NCBI RefSeq assembly: GCF_902728265.1
Contig: NZ_CACVBR010000040.1
Span: 1-34,869 of the forward strand
Reading direction: 5' to 3'
Length of the DNA stretch: 34,869 bases
DNA from: Chryseobacterium potabilaquae
GTDB taxonomy: Bacteria; Bacteroidota; Bacteroidia; Flavobacteriales; Weeksellaceae
The translations under genes were made by a program, and so were the position numbers. Positions 7,774-16,307 of the stretch are shown here, in pieces (position 1 is the stretch's first letter; each line of letters starts with the position of its first letter). A model generated the notes under the pieces. That model was not told the DNA's origin. It saw only the letters and a program-made list of their open reading frames with translations, and did not search any database.

Positions 7774-7876
7774 TTCCAGATACAAGACATCAGATTTCAG
7801 ATTTATTAAAATTACAATAAAATTAAAACCTGTGTTAAATGTCTAACTTCTGACATCTAACATCTAATATCTAATC
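7774..7876. repeat. Inverted arrays of 7-bp repeats between groES and groEL
   Basis: The left arm, 7774-7801, is four consecutive heptamers ending in AGA (TTCCAGA, TACAAGA, CATCAGA, TTTCAGA). The right arm, 7842-7876, is five consecutive heptamers beginning TCT, of the form TCTRAYN (for example TCTGACA, TCTAACA). Read on the minus strand the left arm is also TCTxxxx, so the two arms are opposed arrays around a 40-bp AT-rich spacer. The right array ends 3 bp before the groEL ATG. The arms are only partly complementary, so a weak long hairpin in the groESL transcript is possible. Confidence 0.75.
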
Positions 7877-7879
7877 AAA

Positions 7880-9505
7880 ATGGCAAAAGAAATAAAATTC
7901 GATATCGAATCAAGAGACGCTTTAAAAAGAGGAGTTGATGCATTGGCAAATGCTGTGAAGGTAACATTAGGGCCTAAAGGGAGAAATGTAGTTATCGAAA
8001 AATCTTTCGGTGCACCTCACGTTACTAAAGATGGTGTTTCTGTAGCAAAAGAAATCGAACTTGAAGATAAAGTAGAAAACATGGGAGCTCAAATGGTAAA
8101 AGAAGTAGCTTCCAAAACTAATGATATTGCAGGAGATGGTACTACTACTGCAACTGTACTAGCGCAGGCTATCGTAAGAGAAGGGCTTAAAAACGTAGCA
8201 GCTGGTGCTAATCCAATGGATCTTAAAAGAGGAATCGATAAAGCAGTTACAGCTGTTGTTGAAAATCTTAAATCTCAATCTCAAGCAGTTGGAGATTCTA
8301 CAGATAAAGTAAAACAAGTGGCTTCTGTTTCTGCCAACAATGACGAAACAATCGGAGCTCTAATCGCTGAAGCTTTCGGAAAAGTAGGTAAAGAAGGAGT
8401 TATCACTGTGGAAGAAGCTAAAGGAATTGATACAACTGTAGATGTTGTAGAAGGTATGCAATTTGACAGAGGTTATCAGTCTCCTTATTTCGTGACTAAT
8501 CCTGAAAAAATGTTAGCAGAGCTTGAAAATCCATATATCCTTTTAGTGGAGAAAAAAATCTCTTCAATGAAAGAATTACTTCCGGTTCTTGAGCCAATCG
8601 CACAAGGAGGTAAATCTTTATTAATTATCTCTGAAGAAGTTGAAGGTGAAGCTTTGGCAACTTTGGTGGTAAACAAATTAAGAGGTTCTCTTAAAATTGC
8701 TGCAGTAAAAGCTCCAGGATTTGGAGATAGAAGAAAAGCAATGTTAGAAGATATCGCAATCTTAACAGGCGGACAAGTTATTTCTGAAGAGCAAGGTTTC
8801 ACTATGGAAAATATCTCTTTAGATATGTTGGGAACAGCTGAGAAAGTAACTATCGATAAAGACAACACGACTGTAGTGAACGGTGGTGGTGAAGAAAGCA
8901 AAATCAAAGGTAGAGTAAACCAGATCAAAGCTCAAATGGAAACGACTACTTCTGACTATGATAGAGAAAAACTACAAGAAAGACTAGCTAAATTAGCTGG
9001 TGGTGTAGCTGTTCTTTATGTAGGTGCTGCTTCTGAAGTTGAAATGAAAGAGAAAAAAGACAGAGTTGATGATGCTCTTCACGCGACGAGAGCTGCTGTT
9101 GAAGAAGGTATCGTAGCTGGTGGAGGTGTTGCTTTAGTAAGAGCTATCTCTTCTTTAAACAGTCTTTCCGGTTTAAATGCTGATGAAAATACAGGAATCA
9201 AAATCGTAAAAAGAGCAATCGAAGAACCATTGAGACAAATCGTTGCTAATGCCGGTGGTGAAGGTTCTGTAATCGTTGCTAAGGTTGCTGAAGGAAGTGG
9301 AGACTTTGGATACAATGCAAAAACTGACGAGTATGTAAACATGCTTGAAGCAGGTATCATCGACCCTACCAAAGTAACAAGAGTTGCCCTTGAAAATGCA
9401 GCTTCTGTATCAGGAATGCTTTTAACAACTGAATGTGTGATCACTGAAGTGAAAAAAGACGAGCCTGCTATGCCAATGGGTGGTGGAATGCCAGGAATGA
9501 TGTAA
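7880..9505 (+). CDS. groEL: Chaperonin GroEL
   Basis: The 541-residue Hsp60 forms the tetradecameric folding chamber with GroES. Canonical features are all there: AKEIKFDIESRDALKRGVDALANAVKVTLGPKGRNVVI at the start, the nucleotide-binding GDGTTTATVLA at about residue 86, the apical domain, the AGGVAVLYVGAASEVEMKEKKDRVDDALHATRAAVEEGIVAGGG block, and the Gly-Met-rich tail GGGMPGMM. It has no disruption and the usual length. It ends 30 bp before a strong terminator. Confidence 0.99.
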   Translation: MAKEIKFDIESRDALKRGVDALANAVKVTLGPKGRNVVIEKSFGAPHVTKDGVSVAKEIELEDKVENMGAQMVKEVASKTNDIAGDGTTTATVLAQAIVREGLKNVAAGANPMDLKRGIDKAVTAVVENLKSQSQAVGDSTDKVKQVASVSANNDETIGALIAEAFGKVGKEGVITVEEAKGIDTTVDVVEGMQFDRGYQSPYFVTNPEKMLAELENPYILLVEKKISSMKELLPVLEPIAQGGKSLLIISEEVEGEALATLVVNKLRGSLKIAAVKAPGFGDRRKAMLEDIAILTGGQVISEEQGFTMENISLDMLGTAEKVTIDKDNTTVVNGGGEESKIKGRVNQIKAQMETTTSDYDREKLQERLAKLAGGVAVLYVGAASEVEMKEKKDRVDDALHATRAAVEEGIVAGGGVALVRAISSLNSLSGLNADENTGIKIVKRAIEEPLRQIVANAGGEGSVIVAKVAEGSGDFGYNAKTDEYVNMLEAGIIDPTKVTRVALENAASVSGMLLTTECVITEVKKDEPAMPMGGGMPGMM

Positions 9506-9534
9506 TAGCGTAAGCTTATATACAATATAAAATT

Positions 9535-9563
9535 AAACCGTTCTAAAAATAGAACGGTTTTTG
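9535..9563 (+). terminator. Terminator of groESL
   Basis: AAACCGTTCT (9535-9544), a 6-base loop and AGAACGGTTT (9551-9560) form a perfect 10-bp stem followed by a T-tract. Confidence 0.9.
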
Positions 9564-9648
9564 TATTTGTATAAATTTAAAACTGATAAAATATCTCCAA
9601 TTTTTATTTAATTCCAAAAAAACAAACCATTAAACAAATATTAATATT

Positions 9649-10167
9649 ATGAATCTAAAAACTTTAATCACCCACACTGTTCAGTATAACAACTGGGTTG
9701 TCAATAAGTATATCGCCTGGTTGGCGACAAAGTCTGACGAACAGCTGAATCAAGAAGTCATTTCAAGTTTCCCGACCATCTTGGCCACATTACATCACAT
9801 TTGGCAAACCCAAGAATATTGGTGGAGCTATATTGCAGAAAATAATGATTTTAACCCTTCTGAAAAATCTACTAAACCCACCAAAGATGAAATTTTCTCA
9901 GGAATAAAGAATAACTCTGAAAAACTCATGAAATATGTTGAAAATCTTTCTGAAGAAGATTTAGCTAAAAACATAAAAATTGAATCCCAATGGTTTCAGT
10001 GTGATTTTTCCAAATATGAATATATCCAACATATTATCATCCATGGAACCTTTCACAGAGGGCAGATTGTAACTATGGGACGAAATGTAGGAATAACAGA
10101 TGCTCCAATGACAGATTACAATTTCTGGAACATCTATAAAGATGCAGATGTAATAATTCGTAATTGA
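9649..10167 (+). CDS. DinB-fold (YfiT-like) family protein
   Basis: A 172-residue four-helix-bundle protein of the DinB/YfiT superfamily, unrelated to DNA polymerase IV despite the name. These are putative metal-dependent enzymes, several of them thiol S-transferases. The three-His metal site is visible as a His in the first conserved helix (ATLHHIW, about 47-50) and the pair HGTFHRGQI near 132-140. There is no signal peptide, so it is cytosolic. It lies alone between two terminators. The specific reaction cannot be predicted from sequence. Confidence 0.88.
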   Translation: MNLKTLITHTVQYNNWVVNKYIAWLATKSDEQLNQEVISSFPTILATLHHIWQTQEYWWSYIAENNDFNPSEKSTKPTKDEIFSGIKNNSEKLMKYVENLSEEDLAKNIKIESQWFQCDFSKYEYIQHIIIHGTFHRGQIVTMGRNVGITDAPMTDYNFWNIYKDADVIIRN

Positions 10168-10191
10168 ACTAAATACAAATAAATAGATAAT

Positions 10192-10220
10192 AAAACCGTT
10201 TTGTTTCCAGAACGGTTTTG
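10192..10220 (+). terminator. Terminator of the DinB-fold gene
   Basis: AAAACCGTT (10192-10200) pairs with AACGGTTTT (10211-10219) across a 10-base loop. The arms resemble those of the groESL terminator. Confidence 0.8.
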
Positions 10221-10264
10221 CTATATTAGAAAAAGTTATCCACCAAAAACAAACAATAATTCAC

Positions 10265-10696
10265 ATGACCACACAACAACAAATCCAAGAATATATCATT
10301 ACCCAATCCCAATCAAAACGCAATGACATGCAAGAACTCCACAACATCATTCTTGAACTCATGCCGGAATGTAAACTATGGTTTTTAGATGGTAAAAACG
10401 ATGAAGGTAAAATAATTTCCAATCCTAATATCGGATACGGATCATATCCCATACAATATGCAGATGGAACAACACGAGAGTTTTATCAAATTGGACTCAG
10501 TGCTAACACAACCGGAATCTCTGTCTATATCCTTGGTATTGAAGATAAAAAATATTTAGCTCAGACCTATGGAGAAAAAATAGGTAAAGCTAGCGTAACA
10601 GGATATTGCATTAAATTCAAAACATTAAAAGATATACATCTTCACATACTTTTGGAAGCAATCCAATATGGAATAAAACAAAACACATCTCACTGA
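10265..10696 (+). CDS. DUF1801 family protein
   Basis: A 143-residue cytosolic protein with the DUF1801 (YdhG-like) pattern. The N-terminal helix (MTTQQQIQEYIITQ) is followed by MQELHNIILELMPECKLWFLDGK. The beta part contains GYGSYPIQYADGTTREFYQIGLSANTTGISVYI, and a GKASVTGYCIKFKTLKDI segment follows. Family members are small and uncharacterised, with a fold related to SufE-like or frataxin-like proteins. No operon partner: a terminator precedes it and 175 bp separate it from the next gene. Confidence 0.8.
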   Translation: MTTQQQIQEYIITQSQSKRNDMQELHNIILELMPECKLWFLDGKNDEGKIISNPNIGYGSYPIQYADGTTREFYQIGLSANTTGISVYILGIEDKKYLAQTYGEKIGKASVTGYCIKFKTLKDIHLHILLEAIQYGIKQNTSH

Positions 10697-10826
10697 AAAT
10701 CTGCCCTATATAAATTATATAAAACTGTTCTTTTATATAACACAAATCATAATTTTATTTTATAGTAGGGTCGGATAAATATATAATTTCAATAAAAACA
10801 ATTTAATTACGTTCCGCATAATTTTC

Positions 10827-10857
10827 TTGCTCTATTAAATTTATGAATGTATTATTG
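10827..10857 (+). promoter_or_regulatory. Promoter of the M48 peptidase gene
   Basis: TTG at 10827-10829, 20 nt, then TATTATTG at 10850-10857 (7 of 8 to TAnnTTTG). It ends 14 bp before the ATG, implying a leader of about 10 nt. Confidence 0.6.
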
Positions 10858-10871
10858 CAAAAAAATTCATA

Positions 10872-12926
10872 ATGTATATTCAAGTTTCCCAGGACTTTAA
10901 GCAAAAAAGTAAAGCTGCTGTTTTCTCTATCACTGTTTTTATTATCGTTTACATACTCATTTTTCTTTTCACCATTGCACTAGCTGTATCTTGTATCGCT
11001 GGTGGAATCGCATTAATTGCTGCCAAACCCATGTTTCTTACTATAATGCTAGGATTAGGATTAGCAGGAACCGGACTTTTTGTGTTCTATTTTATCATTA
11101 AATTTTTATTCAAAAAACATATCAACGACCGAAGCCATCTTACTGAAATTAGAAGAGCAGACGAACCTGAACTCTTTAAGATGATCGATGAAATTGTTAA
11201 AGAAGCGGAAACCAATTTTCCTAAAAAGATTTATCTTTCCTATGATGTAAATGCAAGTGTATTTTACGATTCGAGTTTTTGGAGTATGTTTTTACCTATT
11301 CAAAAAAATTTAACTATTGGAATGGGCTTAATTAATACAACCACAACACAAGAGCTCAAAGCAATTCTTGCGCACGAATTCGGACATTTTTCACAACGCT
11401 CGATGAAAGTGGGAAGCTATGTATACAATGTCAATCAAATTATTTTCAATTTGGTAAATGATGATCAATCTTATCGAAACTCAGTAGAAAAATGGGCAAG
11501 TGTCAGTGGATACTTTTCTTTATTCGCAGCTCTAGCCCTTTTTATTACAGGAAAAATACAGTGGGTATTAACAAAAATGTATTCTATTGTAAACATTCGT
11601 CACATGGCACTTTCACGCGAAATGGAATTTCATGCTGATGAAGTCGCAGCTAATATCGCCGGCTCGATTGCTCTGGAAGAATCTCTTTTAAGACTTGAAT
11701 TAGCTCATAACTCATATCAAAAAGTCCTGAATTTTTATGATGCAAAATTTTCCCAAAATCAATCAAGTAGAAATATTTATCGAGAACAATTTTTTGTCAT
11801 GAGCTTTCTTGCCACACAAAATGATGTACAAAGCAAATATGATCTTCCTCATGTGAAGCTTTCAGAGTCGGGTCTATTTAACAAATCCAAATTAGTAATT
11901 GAAGATCAATGGGCGTCCCACCCTTCTCATGAAGAACGTATTATTAAACTAAGAGACCTTAATATTATAAAAGAAGTCAACAATACATCTGCAAAAAATA
12001 TTTTCAGAGACTTCGAAAAAACAGAAGAAAAAATCACCGCAAAGATTTTTTCTCAAGTCAAATATCAGGCAGGAAGGACCAATCTAGAATTTGAAACGTT
12101 TAAATCAGAGTTTGAGACACAGTATCAAAGAGATTCTTTTGACAAAGTTTTCAATGCTTATTACGACCATAAAAATCCTGATTTTAAAGTAACAGAAACT
12201 CCTGTAGATAAAGGTATTACTTTTGAAACATTATTTGATAAAGAAAAGGTGGAAATGATCTATAGCTTAATCGCTCTTGAAAACGATAAAAATACCCTAG
12301 AGTCAATTTCGAAAAAAGAATTGAATTTAAAAACCTTTGATTATGATGGAATAAAATATAAAGCCAAAGAAACTAAAGATTTAATTCCTAAAGTTGAACA
12401 ATCTATTACTGATATAAAAGAGGGAATCTATCAAAATGATTTGAATATTTACAATTATTTCATACAATTATCTGAAAATCAAAATAAAAAACCAATTTTT
12501 GTAAATCAGTATAAAGCCTTAGGAGAATATGATAAGCAATATGATGAAAAATATAAATTATACATCGATCTGACTAATGCAACAGCATTTTTAAGTAATA
12601 GAACTCCTTTTGAACAAATCAACAAAAATTTTCAGAATTTAAAATCGCTTGAAACCCAATTGAAAAATGAACTAATAGCTTATTATCAAAATACTCTTTT
12701 TACTACGGATATTAGCGAACAAGATTTGAAAGATTTACAATATTATACTGGGCAGGAACATCTCTATTTTAATCAAAACGAATATCTCCACACTAACCTT
12801 AATCTATTGATGAAAGCCATCAATTATCTCCCCTATTTTCTTCATCGAAAATATTTTCTTATGAAAAAAGAACTTTTAACTTTAATGAAAGAATTAGAAG
12901 AACAACATACTATAGAAAAATCTTAA
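10872..12926 (+). CDS. M48 family membrane metallopeptidase
   Basis: A 684-residue HtpX/Ste24-type zinc protease. Two membrane helices occupy about 16-50 and 54-78, and a third hydrophobic stretch lies near 211-229. The zinc site is HEFGH at 168-172 with the third ligand in EFHADE (252-257), spaced as in M48. Typical M48 proteins are 290-450 residues. Here a further segment of more than 300 residues, rich in Lys, Glu and Asn and probably helical, follows the protease domain with no recognised motif. Proteins of this family degrade or process membrane proteins under stress. The gene has its own promoter and terminator, so it is a single transcription unit. Confidence 0.92.
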   Translation: MYIQVSQDFKQKSKAAVFSITVFIIVYILIFLFTIALAVSCIAGGIALIAAKPMFLTIMLGLGLAGTGLFVFYFIIKFLFKKHINDRSHLTEIRRADEPELFKMIDEIVKEAETNFPKKIYLSYDVNASVFYDSSFWSMFLPIQKNLTIGMGLINTTTTQELKAILAHEFGHFSQRSMKVGSYVYNVNQIIFNLVNDDQSYRNSVEKWASVSGYFSLFAALALFITGKIQWVLTKMYSIVNIRHMALSREMEFHADEVAANIAGSIALEESLLRLELAHNSYQKVLNFYDAKFSQNQSSRNIYREQFFVMSFLATQNDVQSKYDLPHVKLSESGLFNKSKLVIEDQWASHPSHEERIIKLRDLNIIKEVNNTSAKNIFRDFEKTEEKITAKIFSQVKYQAGRTNLEFETFKSEFETQYQRDSFDKVFNAYYDHKNPDFKVTETPVDKGITFETLFDKEKVEMIYSLIALENDKNTLESISKKELNLKTFDYDGIKYKAKETKDLIPKVEQSITDIKEGIYQNDLNIYNYFIQLSENQNKKPIFVNQYKALGEYDKQYDEKYKLYIDLTNATAFLSNRTPFEQINKNFQNLKSLETQLKNELIAYYQNTLFTTDISEQDLKDLQYYTGQEHLYFNQNEYLHTNLNLLMKAINYLPYFLHRKYFLMKKELLTLMKELEEQHTIEKS

Positions 12927-12934
12927 AAATTCAC

Positions 12935-12958
12935 CGCTCTGTTTTTCAGAGCGTTTTT
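12935..12958 (+). terminator. Terminator of the M48 gene
   Basis: CGCTCTG (12935-12941), loop TTTTT, CAGAGCG (12947-12953), then a T-tract. Confidence 0.88.
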
Positions 12959-13260
12959 ATTTTTAGGACCTCTCAAGATCAGATATTCAAAAATAAAAAA
13001 GGATATAACATCATACAAATTCAATTATATGTAATTAATATTCAAATACCAAATGACAAATTCATAAAATAATCAACAAAGAGCTACAAATAATCATTTA
13101 CGATAAAGTTTCTTTAAATACTTTTTTATAGATTTGTAAAATCGATAATTATGGAATCCCTCAAACTAGTATACATCAATCAATAGATAAAAACTAGCAC
13201 CAACTAATTATCACTACACACAAATGCAAATTCTACTTGAATGTAGATAAATAAGAAAAG
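12959..13260. other. AT-rich spacer before the peroxidase operon
   Basis: No coding sequence was seen. A TAGATTTG box (perfect TAnnTTTG) lies at 13129-13136, which would give a leader of about 120 nt. A small dyad, TCTAC (13232-13236) and GTAGA (13243-13247), sits 13 bp before the ATG. Either could be regulatory, but neither is proven. Confidence 0.4.
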
Positions 13261-14352
13261 ATGAAAGAAAACGATAAACGTCAACCGTTTACATTAAAAC
13301 GAAAGTGGCCTGCCTTGATCGGTATTGCTGCTATTCCTCTTATTCTCATCACCCTATTTGCATGGAGTTCCGGCTGGATCAATATAGGCCGAATAACATC
13401 CAAGCAAATTTACGATGATTTTAATAATACCATTTCTCCATTTCCTTCAGGATACAGACGTGCTCATGGAAAAGGAATTTGCTTCACCGGTGTTTTCCGT
13501 AGTAATCCTGAGGCCGCTCAGCTATCTAAAGCCAGAGTTTTTACTCAAAAAGATATTCCCGTTATTGGACGGTTTTCTGTAGGCGCCGGTAATCCTCATG
13601 TAGCGGATGGAACTGCTAGGGTTACGAGTATGGCTTTTTTAATTAAAACAGATGACGGACAAGAATGGCGATCAGCCATGAATAGTGTACCTTATTTCCA
13701 TGTAGCAACAGCGGAAGGTTTTTATGCAGGGTTACAAGCAAACCATCCAGATCCTAAAACAGGAAAACCAGATCCTAAAAAATTGGATGAATTTCATTCA
13801 AAATACCCGGAATCTGTAAAATTTGAAAAATGGGCTGCTACAGCACCTTGGCCGGATAGCTATAGCGGTGCATCATTTAATAGTGTTAATTCATTTCGTT
13901 TTATTTCAGAAAGTGGAAAAGAAACCTATGTAAGGTGGGTTATGCGCCCACGTACTCCGACGCATGAAATGACAGAAAAGCAAAGAAAGGAAGCTGATCC
14001 TAATTTTTTAGACGAAGATTTAATAGAGCGATTAAAATCGGGTCCTATATACTGGGATATGGTTGCTACTATAGCTGAGCCAGGAGATGCTGTTAATGAT
14101 CCTTCTCAACCATGGCCATCTAGCCGTAAACAAATGGTTATAGGAACAATTGAAGTGACGTCTGCATCCAAGCAATCAACTGGTGAATGTAGAGATATTA
14201 ATTATGATCCCACTATTGTACCCGCAGGGATAGAAATCTCAAATGATCCTATACTAAGAGCTAGATCAGGTGCGTATAGCCATTCATTTAACGCTCGCTT
14301 ACGTGAAATAGGGACAGGGAAAGCCTCTAAAGAAATCGATGGAAAAAAATAA
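13261..14352 (+). CDS. Catalase-fold peroxidase, membrane-anchored (SrpA-like)
   Basis: A 363-residue haem peroxidase of the small catalase-related (SrpA-like) family. A single hydrophobic segment at about 17-36 after a Lys/Arg-rich N-terminus should anchor or export it. The distal haem His is in YRRAHGKGICFTGVF (H69), and the proximal Tyr is in RSGAYSHSF (Y339, in the R-x-x-x-Y arrangement). Other conserved blocks are GRFSVGAGNPHVADG and MAFLIKTDDG. It is much shorter than a true catalase (about 480 or more) and such proteins work mainly as peroxidases. It is followed after 3 bp by a cytochrome b561, a plausible electron donor. The pair is commoner in Proteobacteria, so horizontal acquisition is possible but not shown here. 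Confidence 0.92.
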   Translation: MKENDKRQPFTLKRKWPALIGIAAIPLILITLFAWSSGWINIGRITSKQIYDDFNNTISPFPSGYRRAHGKGICFTGVFRSNPEAAQLSKARVFTQKDIPVIGRFSVGAGNPHVADGTARVTSMAFLIKTDDGQEWRSAMNSVPYFHVATAEGFYAGLQANHPDPKTGKPDPKKLDEFHSKYPESVKFEKWAATAPWPDSYSGASFNSVNSFRFISESGKETYVRWVMRPRTPTHEMTEKQRKEADPNFLDEDLIERLKSGPIYWDMVATIAEPGDAVNDPSQPWPSSRKQMVIGTIEVTSASKQSTGECRDINYDPTIVPAGIEISNDPILRARSGAYSHSFNARLREIGTGKASKEIDGKK

Positions 14353-14355
14353 AAA

Positions 14356-14937
14356 ATGAGAAAGAAAGATCCTAACTTCAATCTAACAGCTCGAATATTA
14401 CATTGGCTAATGGCTTGTATGATATTTTGCATGCTGTTTATAGGAGCATTTATGATGACTTCTCTTGACAATCGACCTTGGCTTATAGATTTACATCGTC
14501 CTCTTGGGTTTGCCATTTTTTTATTGTTAATTATCCGATTTATCAATCGAATTATTAATCCACAACCCCCTTTACCCAATCATACGCCTTCATGGCAACG
14601 TTTAATGGCCAATGCAACTCACTGGTTCATGTATATATTAATATTTTGCCTTCCTCTTGTTGGCTGGGCTATGTTATCCTCAGGAAACTATCCTATTATA
14701 CTTTTTGGTGAAGTAGAACTGCCAGCTATTACCCCTGTAAGTCCTACTTGGTATGCCTATTTACGAACTTCACATAGTATATTAGCTTGGACTTTATTTA
14801 TTATCGTATTAGGACATTTATCAATGGCTCTTTTGCACGCTTTAATATACCAAGATGGAGTATTAACAAGCATTGTAAAAGGTAAAAAAAAGGTAAAAAT
14901 AGAAGAATCCACCAAGTTTGAAGATGAACCTTCTTAG
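14356..14937 (+). CDS. Cytochrome b561 family protein
   Basis: A 193-residue inner-membrane di-haem cytochrome b with four hydrophobic helices. Histidines fit for haem ligation occur at H16 (ARILHWLMA), H47 (IDLHRPLGF), H89 (ATHWFMY), H140 (RTSHSILAW) and H154 (VLGHLSM). The N-terminal YxLxARxLHW-like opening and the LHRPLG motif are typical of bacterial cytochrome b561/YodB proteins. It lies 3 bp after the peroxidase, so the two are one operon; the cytochrome probably passes quinol electrons to the exported peroxidase. The C-terminal tail is charged. A terminator follows at 15011-15050. Confidence 0.92.
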   Translation: MRKKDPNFNLTARILHWLMACMIFCMLFIGAFMMTSLDNRPWLIDLHRPLGFAIFLLLIIRFINRIINPQPPLPNHTPSWQRLMANATHWFMYILIFCLPLVGWAMLSSGNYPIILFGEVELPAITPVSPTWYAYLRTSHSILAWTLFIIVLGHLSMALLHALIYQDGVLTSIVKGKKKVKIEESTKFEDEPS

Positions 14938-15246
14938 TTTCCTATAGTTTAGAAGAAAAGAGATTAAGTTATCTCATACAATTTTAGAATCTCAAGTATA
15001 TATTTTATATAAATAGCATTAAAGTTTTAAATTTTAATGCTATTTTTTTTCAACTGCTCGTAAAAACTTGTAAAAAAGTATTTAATAATTAATATATCCC
15101 AACAGTTATCAGCCTACCATCTTCACAATTCTCTTTAACATAAATTATTATATATTATTCCATACTATTTTACTAATTTTAATACTCCACCTAATGTTGG
15201 TTTTATTTTATAACCATTTCACCAAATTCATATAAAATTTAAAATC
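14938..15246. other. Spacer after the peroxidase operon
   Basis: It holds the terminator at 15011-15050 and then about 190 bp of AT-rich DNA leading to the next start. No gene or convincing complete promoter was recognised. Confidence 0.4.
15011..15050 (+). terminator. Terminator of the peroxidase-cytochrome operon
   Basis: AAATAGCATTAAA (15011-15023) pairs perfectly with TTTAATGCTATTT (15033-15045), followed by more T residues. Confidence 0.88.
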
Positions 15247-16005
15247 ATGAAAAAACATTTTATACTATTACTTTGCTATCTTTTCTGTACAGTAAATGCT
15301 CAGGAATCTAATTTTAATAGTTCTTTAGAAAAACCCAATATCATAAAAACTAATATTACGGGTTATATTGCTAGAAATATAAATTTATCTTATGAAAGAT
15401 CAATTAATCAATGGCTTTCCATCAATATGGGATTTGGACTTATTCCGCAAGGAAAAGTACCTTTTATAAATGCATTTTTAAATAATGAAGATGAAAAAAG
15501 ATTCCATGATCTTCAAATAAAATATTTTCACTTCACTATTGAACCACGCTTTTATATTGGTCAGGGATATGGAAAAGGATTTTATATTGCTCCTTACTAT
15601 AGATACTCAAAAATTACATCCAATACTTTTAATTTTTCCTATAATTATAACATTGGTACTGGGATGAATGTTGAATTACCTCTTCAAAGCTTAGGAAGTA
15701 CCCATGCAAATAGTGGTGGCATGATGTTGGGAGTACAATTTTTTCTTACTCAAAAACAGAATTTGGTATTGGATCTCTGGATAGCCGGTGCTCATTATGG
15801 AAAAGTAAAAGGAGATTTTACTCTTACTTCCAACGATATTCTTCTTACTCCTGATATGCAGGCACAGCTAAAACAAGAAATTGAAAATTTGGATATCCCT
15901 TTTGTTAAGTATACTGTAGAAACCAATCCCAATGGTGCTGCAATAAAAGTAGATGGTCCTTGGTTAGGTTTTAGAACCGGATTATCGTTAGGATATCGCT
16001 TTTGA
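15247..16005 (+). CDS. Outer-membrane beta-barrel protein (DUF3575-like)
   Basis: A 252-residue exported protein with a signal peptide ending near residue 18 (CTVNAQE). The mature part begins KPNIIKTNITGYIARNINLSYERSINQWLSINMGFG, the pattern of DUF3575-type small outer-membrane barrels. Alternating hydrophobic strands follow, and it ends GFRTGLSLGYRF with a terminal aromatic residue, as expected for BAM-inserted barrels. Function unknown. It is a single gene bounded by a terminator on each side; the downstream one is shared with the convergent small gene. Confidence 0.82.
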   Translation: MKKHFILLLCYLFCTVNAQESNFNSSLEKPNIIKTNITGYIARNINLSYERSINQWLSINMGFGLIPQGKVPFINAFLNNEDEKRFHDLQIKYFHFTIEPRFYIGQGYGKGFYIAPYYRYSKITSNTFNFSYNYNIGTGMNVELPLQSLGSTHANSGGMMLGVQFFLTQKQNLVLDLWIAGAHYGKVKGDFTLTSNDILLTPDMQAQLKQEIENLDIPFVKYTVETNPNGAAIKVDGPWLGFRTGLSLGYRF

Positions 16006-16028
16006 ATGTAAATATCAATACTTTTTTA

Positions 16029-16096
16029 GTGAGAATTTTTCGGAAAACTCTCACCAAAAACTAGGCGATTCAAGTTATCTGAATCGCCTAGTTTTT
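16029..16096. terminator. Double hairpin: bidirectional terminator
   Basis: Two hairpins lie back to back. The first pairs 16029-16039 with 16044-16054 (GTGAGAATTTT, loop TCGG, one mismatch). The second is a perfect 17-bp stem, 16056-16072 with 16080-16096, with A-tract and T-tract at its base. It serves the convergent genes on both sides and overlaps the stop codon of the small minus-strand gene by 2 bp. Confidence 0.88.
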
Positions 16097-16307
16097 AGTG
16101 GTAAGCTTGTTTAAATTTTTCAACCATACTATCCAAAGTATGTCTCTGGACATAGATTGTTTTAACATCCTTATATCTTGGTGATTTGTAAAATACTTCG
16201 TGGAAATCCATACTTCCGTTTCCTACTTTAACAATTTTTTGAACATCGATATTCAATTTTTTCAACTCTTCTCTGAAAAATTGAAATTCATCATGGATAC
16301 TATTCAT
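16095..16307 (-). CDS. Small protein of unknown function
   Basis: A 70-residue product, not recognised. It is charged and has no signal or membrane segment. The first half is helical (HDEFQFFREELKKLNIDVQKI). The second half has MDFHEVFYKSPRYKDVKTIYVQRHTLDSMVEKF, which looks like an ordered small domain. Support for a real gene: its stop coincides with the base of a very strong terminator, the codon use is like its neighbours, and an upstream dyad (ACCCTT at 16361-16366 with AAGGGT at 16376-16381) could mark its control region. No function can be given. Confidence 0.62.
   Translation of the reverse strand: MNSIHDEFQFFREELKKLNIDVQKIVKVGNGSMDFHEVFYKSPRYKDVKTIYVQRHTLDSMVEKFKQAYH

Noticed and set aside
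8485..9525. Two long open frames antisense to groEL
   Set aside because: Their frames mirror the regular codon use of groEL; the predicted proteins are Ser/Ala/Pro-rich without motifs, and there are no promoter signals.
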